A stretch of DNA of 64,000 nucleotides from Lachnospiraceae bacterium (GTDB taxonomy: Bacteria > Bacillota > Clostridia > Lachnospirales > Lachnospiraceae), in assembly GCA_022800815.1 (NCBI GenBank), contig JAAWRC010000006.1:36363-100362 (forward strand), read 5' to 3'. The position numbers and the translations under genes were made by a program. The stretch's first letter is position 1. Every line of letters begins with the position of its first letter. Shown here piece after piece: positions 26,434-34,089 of this stretch. The notes beneath the pieces were generated by a model that was given only the letters and a program-made list of their open reading frames with translations, was not told where the DNA came from and did no database searches.

Positions 26434-29400
26434 ATGGCGGTGAAGTGGACGAGGGAACAGGAGCAGATCATTGGTCTGAGAGACCGGAACATCTTGGTGG
26501 TGGCGGCGGCGGGCAGCGGCAAGACGGCCGTCCTGGTGGAACGGATCATGGCGATGATCACGGACCCGGAGCGGCCGGTGGACATTGACCGGCTTCTGGT
26601 GGTGACCTTTACCAATGCGGCGGCGGCCCAGATGCGGGAGCGGATCGGAAAACGACTTTCGGAGCGGCTTCTCGCCTCCCCGGAGGATCCGAATCTGAAG
26701 CGGCAGGAGGATCTTCTGCCCCATGCGAAGATCATGACCATCGACGGCTTCTGCCTCTACGTGGTGCGGAATTATTTCAGCTTCCTGGATCTGGACCCGG
26801 ATTTTCGGATCGGGGACGAGGGGGAGTTAAAGCTTCTCAGGGAGGAGGTCATGGAGGAGCTTCTGGAGCAGAAATATCAGACGGCCTCCCCGGAGTTTCT
26901 CCTGTTCGTGGAGAGCTACGGGGAGGGGAAAAGTGACGGGAAGGTTGCGGAATACATTTTCGGGCTGTATGATTTTGCGGCGGCTTACCCGGACCCGGAG
27001 CGTCAGCTGGGTATCTGGAGGGAACAACTTTTGGCGGATTCGGAGGAGGCCCTTGAGGAGACGACCTGGATGAAGGCGCTGATGGAGGAGCTCCACCTGT
27101 CGGCGGGGGAGCTGGTAAAGAGGTACGAGGCCGCTCTGGCGCTCTGCGGGGAAGATGCGGCGCTGGCTCCCTATGAAGCCATGTTCGCATCGGACAGACG
27201 GCTTGCGGACGGGCTTCTCGCATCAGAAAGTTACGGTGAGGCGGCAAAGCTTCTGGCACGGGCGAAGAGCTCCTTCGTGACCAAGCCCAGGATCAGCAAG
27301 AAGGCTCTGGCGGACGAGGAGCGGAAGAATTTTCTCTCCTCCCTCCGGGACGCCATGAAAAAGGAGGTCCTTTCCCTGGCGGAGACCTTTTACCTGGGTC
27401 CGGTTTCCCAGGTCTGTTCGGACATCCGCAGGATGCGGGGGCCCATGGAAGAGCTCGTGGGACTGACCCTCGCTTACGGGCGGGCCTTCGGGGAGGCCAA
27501 ACGGGAAAAGAATCTGGTGGACTTTAACGACGTGGCCCATTTTGCCCTGCGGATTCTCACGGAGCCCTCCGAAGACGGCGGCCTCCTTCCCTCGGAGACG
27601 GCGAAGGCGCTCGGCGGAAGCTTCCATGAGATCCTGATCGACGAGTATCAGGACAGCAACTGGATCCAGGAGGCCATATTAAACAGTGTCTCGAAGGAGC
27701 GGGAGGGGCGCCCCAACGTGTTCATGGTGGGCGACGTGAAGCAGAGCATTTACAGGTTCCGCCAGGCCAGACCGGAGCTTTTCATGGAAAAGTACGCCTC
27801 CTACACCAGGGGGGAGAGCGGCCATCAAAAGATCGACCTCCACCGGAATTTCCGGAGCCGGGAGGCGGTGCTTGGGACGGCCAATTTTTTCTTCGGCCAG
27901 CTGATGGACCGGAAGCTGGGGGGGATCACTTATGACGAGGATGCGGCTTTGATTCCGGGACGGCAGTTTCCGGAGACGGGGGAAAGAGAGCCGGAGACGG
28001 AGGTGGTACTCCTGGACCTTGCCGGGGGAGAGGAGCTGGAAGAAGACCTCAGGGACTATCAGGCAAAGGAGCTGGAGGCCAGGGTGGTGGCCGGCCGGAT
28101 CCGGGAGCTGGTCTCGCCGGAAAGCGGATTTTCGGTCCTTGACCGGGAGACGGGGGAATACCGGCCGGCCAGGTACGGCGACGTCGTCGTCCTCCTTCGG
28201 ACCATGAGCGGCTGGGCGGAGGTTTTTGCGGACGTGCTTATGGAAGCGGGGATTCCGGCCTTCGCCCAGACCAGGACCGGATATTTCACGGCCAGGGAAG
28301 TCCGGTGCATGCTAAATCTCCTGCGGGTCATCGACAACCCCATGCAGGACATTCCGCTGGCGGCGGTCATGACCTCGCCCATGGGAAATTTTTCTTCGGA
28401 GGAGCTGGCGGTTCTTACGGCGTATGGTTCCAGGAACCCGGTCCCGGGAAACATGCGGGGCCTTTACGGGGCCCTTGTGGCTTACGCCGGACAGCGGGAG
28501 ACCCTTGGTCCGGGTGAGGAGGGGGCGTCGTCCGGGGTGGGGAAACTGGTGTCAAAGTCTGCGAGATTTCTCTCCATGCTCTCTGATTTCAGGGATAAGG
28601 CGGTCTATCTGCGTCTGCACGAGCTCCTCCGGTATATCCTGGATCAGACGGGCTATGGCTTTATGCTGGCCGCCATGCCGGGTGGGGGCATCCGGAAGAA
28701 GAACATGGAAATGTTGATCCGGCGGGCGCTGGATTATGAGAATACCAGCTATCAGGGCGTGTTCCAGTTTGTGCGCTACATCGAGAGGCTTCAGAAGTAT
28801 TCGGTGGATTTCGGGGAGGCGTCTTCGGCGGACGGGGGGGAAAACGTGGTCCGCATCACAAGCATCCACAAGAGCAAGGGGCTGGAATATCCCATTGTCA
28901 TCCTTTCCGGCGCAGGCAAGCCTTTCAACAGGCAGGACTTGAACCGGAGGGTCCTGTTCCATCCTGAGCTTGGAATCGCAGCGGATTTCGTGGACGTGGA
29001 GAAGCGGGTGCGGGCGGCCACCCTCCCCAAAAAGCTGTTCCAGAGGAAGCTTCTCCTGGACATGCTGGGGGAGGAGCTTCGGGTCCTGTACGTGGCCCTC
29101 ACCAGGGCGGAGGAGAAGCTGATCATCACGGGGACGGATCGGTCTCTGGAGACGAAGCTGGTCAAATGGAACAGTCTCCGGCTCACGGAGGAGGAGACGC
29201 TTCCCTACTCTGCGGTCTCCTCCGCCGGCTCCTATCTGGATTGGCTCCTGATGGCCTTAGTGCGGAATCGGGCTTACGGGAAGATCCTTTCGGACCGGGG
29301 GATTACGCCGCCTGTGCTCCATCCGCTCTATGGGAAGGAGCTTCCCCTCAGGCTCCGTCTGCTCCCCGTGGAGGAGCTTGTGCGGGACGAGGTGTTTCGG

Positions 29401-30279
29401 CAGGCCCTGGGCAGACTCCGAAGAGGAGAGCTTCCGGCCCGCCTGCCGGAGGAGGGAGGGGAGCTTGGGGAGCAGTTTGCAAAGAGCCTGTCCTATCGGT
29501 ATCCCTACGAGGAGGCGGTGACGGCCCCCAGGAAGTTCAGCGTTTCCCAGCTTAAGGCGGAGGGTGCGGAGGGGGAGCTGCTTATCCCGGCGGTCCCTGA
29601 GGAGGCGTTTCCCGTTTTGGAGACTTTGCGGGAAGCCTCTCCCGCCGACGGGGAGAGGACCGGAGCTTCCTCCGCCGACGCTCCCCGGTTCCTTGCGCCG
29701 GACGAGCCTCTTTCGGGGGCCGCAAGAGGGACGGCGTACCATCGGCTGTTGGAGCTTTTGTCATTTCAGATCGAGCCGTCGGACCGGGCGGTGTTCCTGG
29801 CGGTAAAGGAGCTTGAGCGCACCGGGCTTCTGCCGGGGGGTACGGACCGGGTTCTGAACCTTGGGAGGGTCCGCCGGTTCCTCGCTTCCCCTCTCGGGAG
29901 GAGGATGGCGCAGGCGGAACGCTTGAAAAAGGAGCAGCAATTCGTGATGGGGCTTCCGGCGAGACAGATACGGAGCGAGTATGCGGGAAGCCACCTGGAG
30001 GATGAGACCTTGCTGGTCCAGGGGATCATCGACGCCTGGTTCGAGGAGGACGGGGAGCTGGTCGTGGTGGATTACAAGACGGACCGCATGGACGGTGACG
30101 ACAGGGAGACAGCGAGGCGCCGTCTTTCGGAACGTTACCGGGCCCAGCTGGACTACTACCAGGCCGCCCTGGAAATGAGCACGGGAAAGCGGGTCAAGGA
30201 GCGGTATATCTACTCCTTCTCCCTGGAAGAGGCTATCCTTGTGAAACAAAGCGCCCATGATGTTCCGGGCGGACGATAG
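26434..30279 (+). CDS. addA: ATP-dependent helicase/nuclease subunit AddA
   Basis: This 1281-residue UvrD-type helicase-nuclease shows VAAAGSGKTAVLVERI (motif I), the Walker B form LIDEYQDSN (motif II), GDVKQSIYRFRQARP (motif III) and ITSIHKSKGLEYP (motif V). Near the C-terminus is the RecB-type nuclease motif VVDYKTDR. With AddB it unwinds and resects DNA ends. ATG 26434 follows GGAGAC. The end of the gene forms one arm of a long hairpin. Confidence 0.96.
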   Translation: MAVKWTREQEQIIGLRDRNILVVAAAGSGKTAVLVERIMAMITDPERPVDIDRLLVVTFTNAAAAQMRERIGKRLSERLLASPEDPNLKRQEDLLPHAKIMTIDGFCLYVVRNYFSFLDLDPDFRIGDEGELKLLREEVMEELLEQKYQTASPEFLLFVESYGEGKSDGKVAEYIFGLYDFAAAYPDPERQLGIWREQLLADSEEALEETTWMKALMEELHLSAGELVKRYEAALALCGEDAALAPYEAMFASDRRLADGLLASESYGEAAKLLARAKSSFVTKPRISKKALADEERKNFLSSLRDAMKKEVLSLAETFYLGPVSQVCSDIRRMRGPMEELVGLTLAYGRAFGEAKREKNLVDFNDVAHFALRILTEPSEDGGLLPSETAKALGGSFHEILIDEYQDSNWIQEAILNSVSKEREGRPNVFMVGDVKQSIYRFRQARPELFMEKYASYTRGESGHQKIDLHRNFRSREAVLGTANFFFGQLMDRKLGGITYDEDAALIPGRQFPETGEREPETEVVLLDLAGGEELEEDLRDYQAKELEARVVAGRIRELVSPESGFSVLDRETGEYRPARYGDVVVLLRTMSGWAEVFADVLMEAGIPAFAQTRTGYFTAREVRCMLNLLRVIDNPMQDIPLAAVMTSPMGNFSSEELAVLTAYGSRNPVPGNMRGLYGALVAYAGQRETLGPGEEGASSGVGKLVSKSARFLSMLSDFRDKAVYLRLHELLRYILDQTGYGFMLAAMPGGGIRKKNMEMLIRRALDYENTSYQGVFQFVRYIERLQKYSVDFGEASSADGGENVVRITSIHKSKGLEYPIVILSGAGKPFNRQDLNRRVLFHPELGIAADFVDVEKRVRAATLPKKLFQRKLLLDMLGEELRVLYVALTRAEEKLIITGTDRSLETKLVKWNSLRLTEEETLPYSAVSSAGSYLDWLLMALVRNRAYGKILSDRGITPPVLHPLYGKELPLRLRLLPVEELVRDEVFRQALGRLRRGELPARLPEEGGELGEQFAKSLSYRYPYEEAVTAPRKFSVSQLKAEGAEGELLIPAVPEEAFPVLETLREASPADGERTGASSADAPRFLAPDEPLSGAARGTAYHRLLELLSFQIEPSDRAVFLAVKELERTGLLPGGTDRVLNLGRVRRFLASPLGRRMAQAERLKKEQQFVMGLPARQIRSEYAGSHLEDETLLVQGIIDAWFEEDGELVVVDYKTDRMDGDDRETARRRLSERYRAQLDYYQAALEMSTGKRVKERYIYSFSLEEAILVKQSAHDVPGGR

Positions 30280-30318
30280 GAGGGGTTTACAGGTGTCCGC
30301 CCGGAACGTCATGGGTGC
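30251..30318 (+). terminator. 24-bp stem hairpin overlapping the 3' end of addA
   Basis: Bases 30251-30274 pair with 30295-30318 over 24 positions (22 Watson-Crick plus two G-T), with a 20-nt loop containing the addA stop and an AGGAGGGG. The left arm codes for the last residues of AddA. There is no T run, so it may act as an mRNA 3'-end stabiliser or a rho-type barrier rather than a classical terminator. Confidence 0.6.
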
Positions 30319-30471
30319 GCATGTATCAGAGAATATACAAATTTTTTTCAATTTTTCGTAAATCTTCATATTCGATTCATGGTTATCCAAGATTTCTCTG
30401 GTATAATAATGACATGTAAAAAATCTGTATGAGATCAGGGATTGTATGCTGCATACGAAGGAGGCCGCCTT

Positions 30472-31473
30472 ATGAGTCAGAACACCGCCAGAAAGATACC
30501 GCCGCAGTATGAACGCCGGGACAGCGTGGCCAGGCTGCGGGAGAGAAAGCTCATGAAGAGGAGGAGGAGAAGAAATCAGAAGATTCTTTTGTGCGTCTCC
30601 GTCTTGGTCCTCTGCGGCGGTTCTTTCTGGCTGGGAAGAATCACGGCCCCGAAAGCCAGGCAGGGTGAGAAGGGGGGCGGGAGCCGGACGGCCGCTGTCG
30701 GGGGCATCACGACCCTCGACGGCAGGGGGAGTGCGGAAAGCGGCGGTTCGGACGGGAGCGGCATGACGGCGGAGGAAATGAGCCGTTACGTGGAGAACCA
30801 CCCGGGCGAGTATCCGGAGTTTTTGAGAAGCTTTCTGGAGAGTACTCCGGAGGCTGCGGAGTTTGTGTACCATTATCCGGAGTACAAGGACCGGAAGGCG
30901 GAACCCGTCGACCTTTCCGGGGAGTGCGCAGAGGGAGAAGTACCGCTCTTCATCCAGTGGGACAAACGGTGGGGCTACGAGGTCTACGGGGATGACCTGA
31001 TGGCGCTTAGCGGCTGCGGGCCGACATGCCTTTCCATGGTCTACGTGGGGCTTACCGGCGATACGGACATGGACCCGGGGACCATGGCAGAATTTGCTTC
31101 CGACAATGGCTATTATCTGGAAGGGGTGGGAACCAGCTGGGAACTTATGAGTTCCGGTGCGGAGAGGCTGGGACTTTCCTGGGGCAATCCCGCCCTCTCC
31201 AAAGAGACGGTCTTTGCAGAACTGGATGCGGGCCATCCGCTGATTTGCAGCATGCAGCCGGGGGACTTTACCACCACGGGACATTTTATCGTGATCTACG
31301 GAAGGGAAGGGGACAGGCTTCTTCTCCACGACCCAAACAGCCCCGTGCGGAGTGAGAAAAAATGGCCTTATGAGCAGGTCGAGGGACAGATCAAGAACAT
31401 CTGGTCCTATTCCAGGCGGGGGACGGAAGATATCTGGAAAAATTTGACAAGGGTGCAGGAGCATGACGGATAA
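30472..31473 (+). CDS. Membrane-anchored C39-type cysteine peptidase family protein
   Basis: This 333-residue protein starts at ATG 30472 (GAAGGAGG upstream). It has an N-terminal Arg-rich segment, one transmembrane helix (~38-57) and a low-complexity Gly/Ser linker. The C-terminal papain-like peptidase_C39_2 domain has the catalytic Cys in SGCGPTCLSM, the His in GHFIVIYG and the Asp in LLHDPNS. It would act outside the membrane, perhaps on peptides or cell-wall protein; the substrate is unknown. A TATAAT at 30402-30407 is the likely -10, with no good -35. Confidence 0.85.
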   Translation: MSQNTARKIPPQYERRDSVARLRERKLMKRRRRRNQKILLCVSVLVLCGGSFWLGRITAPKARQGEKGGGSRTAAVGGITTLDGRGSAESGGSDGSGMTAEEMSRYVENHPGEYPEFLRSFLESTPEAAEFVYHYPEYKDRKAEPVDLSGECAEGEVPLFIQWDKRWGYEVYGDDLMALSGCGPTCLSMVYVGLTGDTDMDPGTMAEFASDNGYYLEGVGTSWELMSSGAERLGLSWGNPALSKETVFAELDAGHPLICSMQPGDFTTTGHFIVIYGREGDRLLLHDPNSPVRSEKKWPYEQVEGQIKNIWSYSRRGTEDIWKNLTRVQEHDG

Positions 31474-31546
31474 AGAGTCCGGAGTGGAGTGAATAAAACG
31501 GCCGCAATCTTTCCATACTAGGGAAAAAGACCACAGGAGGTCGGTC

Positions 31547-32320
31547 ATGGGAAAGAAGAAAGGAAAGAGGTGCGGCCATATGGAGGATGTACAGAACGCA
31601 CAGAATCAGGCAGGAAGGGCGGAAAATGGTGCAGGCTCGTCCGTTTCCGGGAAGGATGCAAAGGGTGACGAACGGATCGAGGAATACGGGCAGGTACTGC
31701 TGGACGAGGGAAAGGGCAGGGGAGACATTTATCTCCTGTCGATTATCGGGGAGATCGAGGGTCACGAAAATTTAAATTCCGGCAGCAAGACTACCAAATA
31801 TGAGCACGTACTGCCGAAGCTGGCCCAGATCGAGGACAGCAGGGAGATCGAGGGCGTGCTCCTCCTCATCAATACCCAGGGCGGAGACGTCTCCTGCGGG
31901 CTGGCCCTGGCGGAGATGGTGGCCTCCTTAAGCAAGCCTACGGTTTCGCTGGTGATCGGGGACAGCCATTCCATCGGAGTGCCCCTTGCGGTATCGGCGG
32001 ACGACTCCTTCATCGTGCCGTCGGCCAGCATGTTAATCCATCCGGTGCGGATGACGGGGATGACCATCGGGGCGCCGCAAACCTACCATTATTTCCAGCG
32101 GATCCAGGACCGGATCACCGGCTTTATCGCCGACCACAGCGACGTGCCTCAGGACAAGATCGAGGAGCTGATGATGAACACGGCGGACATGACCAAGGAC
32201 CTGGGGACCCTTCTCGTGGGCGAGGATGCGGTCCGTCTGGGGCTGATCCGTCAGGTGGGAGGTATCGACAGGGCCCTGCGCAGACTCCGGGAGATGATCA
32301 GAAGACGCAGGAAGGGATAG
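31547..32320 (+). CDS. ClpP-class serine protease, TepA-like
   Basis: This 257-residue protein has a ClpP/crotonase fold: VLLLINTQGGDVSCG, the nucleophile Ser in GDSHSIGVPLA and the His in LIHPVRMTG. The C-terminus RRLREMIRRRRKG is basic. It resembles TepA (YmfB), a cytosolic ClpP-like protease involved in protein export or sporulation in Bacillus. The first ~55 residues are a charged low-complexity extension. The start ATG 31547 follows AGGAGGTCGG. Confidence 0.88.
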   Translation: MGKKKGKRCGHMEDVQNAQNQAGRAENGAGSSVSGKDAKGDERIEEYGQVLLDEGKGRGDIYLLSIIGEIEGHENLNSGSKTTKYEHVLPKLAQIEDSREIEGVLLLINTQGGDVSCGLALAEMVASLSKPTVSLVIGDSHSIGVPLAVSADDSFIVPSASMLIHPVRMTGMTIGAPQTYHYFQRIQDRITGFIADHSDVPQDKIEELMMNTADMTKDLGTLLVGEDAVRLGLIRQVGGIDRALRRLREMIRRRRKG

Positions 32321-32338
32321 CTTTCGACAGCATACAGA

Positions 32339-32406
32339 CCGGTTCTTTCTTGGGAGGGCGACGTTTGGGAGAACGCCGTCCCGGACGGAAAGAAGCCGGT
32401 TTTTTG
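32339..32406 (+). terminator. Terminator after the TepA-like gene
   Basis: An imperfect extended hairpin: the outer arms ACCGGTTCTTTC and GAAAGAAGCCGGT pair with a bulge, and the inner arms GGGCGACGTT and AACGCCGTCCC pair imperfectly. A run of TTTTTT follows. Confidence 0.65.
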
Positions 32407-32461
32407 TGCGGATTCTTTTCGGGCCGACTGTCTAAATTTTTTATAAACTGCGAAAAAACGG

Positions 32462-32490
32462 TTGGCAGACGGGAGCGCATGCAGTATAAT
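32462..32490 (+). promoter_or_regulatory. Sigma-A promoter upstream of the surface-protein locus
   Basis: TTGGCA (32462-32467), a 17-bp spacer and a perfect TATAAT (32485-32490). The nearest convincing gene starts 470 bp downstream. Confidence 0.75.
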
Positions 32491-32496
32491 GTGTTT

Positions 32497-32857
32497 TACA
32501 ATCTTAAAAGAAGTTCTCCGATGAGATTCTTTCATGAAAACTTTCTTATGAAGTATCAGGCCGTGTCAGGCCGGGAAATTTCCTTACAGGTTTTAACGTA
32601 TGCAGATTTTGGCGGATCTTTTTGTCCGGACTTTTTTGAGGTGCGGGCAGGACGGCCTAGAGATTGGCCGCAGCCCGGAACTATCCAGTCTCAGTTATCT
32701 TTAATTTCTTATCAAACTTACTTTTCCCAGACATGAAAAACAGAAAGAATGTACCGGAGCGATCGGAGGACGGCTCAGGAAAGCGGGGTGAGGCAGGTGT
32801 GAAACATGACGAAAACGCTCCGGCGCCTTTTGAGGCGGAACCATGCAGTCAGCAGAC
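32497..32857 (+). other. Long leader without a convincing gene
   Basis: No reading frame here looks like protein: the longest has atypical composition and no ribosome binding site. The clearest structure is a two-part hairpin at 32644-32677 (CGGGC and CGGCC pairing with GGCCG and GCCCG). It does not match a riboswitch I know. It may be a structured 5' leader, a small RNA, or degraded sequence. Confidence 0.4.
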
Positions 32858-32943
32858 ATAATCAGGCACAGGCAATTGCGAAACTCGAAATTTGCCGAAT
32901 ATTCTCGTAATTTTATGTTTCGCAATTGCCTAATAATCAGGCA
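32858..32943 (+). repeat. MITE-like palindromic element, copy 2, with flanking direct repeats
   Basis: Perfect 13-bp inverted termini GGCAATTGCGAAA (32871-32883) and TTTCGCAATTGCC (32918-32930) enclose 34 AT-rich bases. An 11-bp direct repeat, ATAATCAGGCA, lies on both sides (32858-32868 and 32933-32943), as expected of a target-site duplication. The element ends 20 bp before the ribosome binding site of the next gene. It shares termini with 1950-2050 but not the interior. Confidence 0.75.
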
Positions 32944-32963
32944 AACGGAAAGGAGCGAATCAT

Positions 32964-34070
32964 ATGCGTAATTTATGGAACATGACCGGAATACTGGAGG
33001 AGGAGCGGACCATCGAGGAGGAATTCCTCTTGACCTCCGATGACGTGGGAGCGGTGCCGAAAACCCTCACCCGCGACGGTGTCACCTACCGGTTGAACGA
33101 GGGCGGCGTCGAGCTTCTGGTGACCAGAAAGGAGCTCTGGAGGGATCAGGAGGTTCTGGAGGAATACGTGAGCTATGCGGTGGAGGATAATGACATCGAG
33201 CGGTTGCAGAAGGAAATCGTGAAGGACGGGAGGGTACTGGATCTGATCGGGGTGGAGTACCACGTTACCGATACGACCCAGTCCGGTCTGCCGCTGGCCT
33301 ACGAGGCGGTGTGCCGGTATGCGGTGAACGTGGACCGGGACAGGGAGGTCCCCGTCCAGTGGAAGGCGACGGCTACCTACACCGGCACAGTGGAGGAGGA
33401 AGAAGCGGGGGAGACGGCACCGGAAGCGGAAACCCCTCAGGAGGAAGAGACGCAGGAGCGGGGAGAGGCCGTACCGGAAGGAAACCATGAGATTCCTGCG
33501 GTCGGCCGGCCGGAGGAAGTCCGGGGTATGGAGCGTACCGATGCGGTACGGGATTCCGCAGGACCGGAAGCCACCGAGGCAGAGGGGATTCCGTTGGAGA
33601 CGGAGGCCATGGGCGAGACGGAAACCTTTGCGGAAGAGGCGGTGCCTATGGCGGCTTCCATGGAAGAGTCGGCGGTACCCCTAAACGATGCGGTGGCGGG
33701 ATTTCTGGGAACCGTGCTTTTGGGAACCGCTTTCGTCTGCGGCATTGTGGCCAGGAGGAGGAACCTGGTCGCCGTCTATGCGAATGGCGGGGAGAAAAAG
33801 GGCAGATTTCTTGGGAAGACCTTTGCCAGGCGGGAAAAGGGCTTCTGGGTCATTCCGATTTCGGAGAGACTTCTCAGGCTGTCCGGCTCCGGGACGGGAG
33901 AACTGGTGTTAAGACCTTCCGGAAAGGTTTTGAGGGGGCGGATCAGAAAGGCGAAGATCGTTTCACCCACGGGAACCTTCTACAAGGACGTGGAGGATAC
34001 CATGGCCCTGTGGGAGGACAATCTTTCCGGCGCAGGGTGGCCGTCCAAAACTATGGAGACGGAGTGTTAG
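32964..34070 (+). CDS. Uncharacterised protein with one central membrane segment
   Basis: I do not recognise this 368-residue protein. Residues ~1-145 look like a folded domain (EYHVTDTTQSGLPLAYEAVCRYAV). Residues ~146-240 are Glu/Pro-rich low complexity, one transmembrane helix lies near 244-262, and the basic C-terminal ~105 residues follow RRR. No signal peptide is visible, so either the N-terminal domain crosses the membrane by the internal helix or the gene has lost its 5' end. A good AAAGGAG site precedes the ATG. It lies 19 bp before the adhesin gene and is probably co-transcribed, so it may help its export or display. Confidence 0.7.
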   Translation: MRNLWNMTGILEEERTIEEEFLLTSDDVGAVPKTLTRDGVTYRLNEGGVELLVTRKELWRDQEVLEEYVSYAVEDNDIERLQKEIVKDGRVLDLIGVEYHVTDTTQSGLPLAYEAVCRYAVNVDRDREVPVQWKATATYTGTVEEEEAGETAPEAETPQEEETQERGEAVPEGNHEIPAVGRPEEVRGMERTDAVRDSAGPEATEAEGIPLETEAMGETETFAEEAVPMAASMEESAVPLNDAVAGFLGTVLLGTAFVCGIVARRRNLVAVYANGGEKKGRFLGKTFARREKGFWVIPISERLLRLSGSGTGELVLRPSGKVLRGRIRKAKIVSPTGTFYKDVEDTMALWEDNLSGAGWPSKTMETEC

Positions 34071-34089
34071 AGAGAAGGGAGGAATTTTC

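Noticed and set aside
29761..31548. A 595-codon minus-strand frame across addA, the C39 gene and the gap
   Set aside because: Long frames arise easily on the antisense strand of GC-rich genes. It crosses two intact plus-strand genes and an intergenic hairpin.
32350..32736. A 128-codon plus-strand frame in the long leader
   Set aside because: It begins inside the terminator, spans the promoter, has no ribosome binding site and shows unnatural composition.
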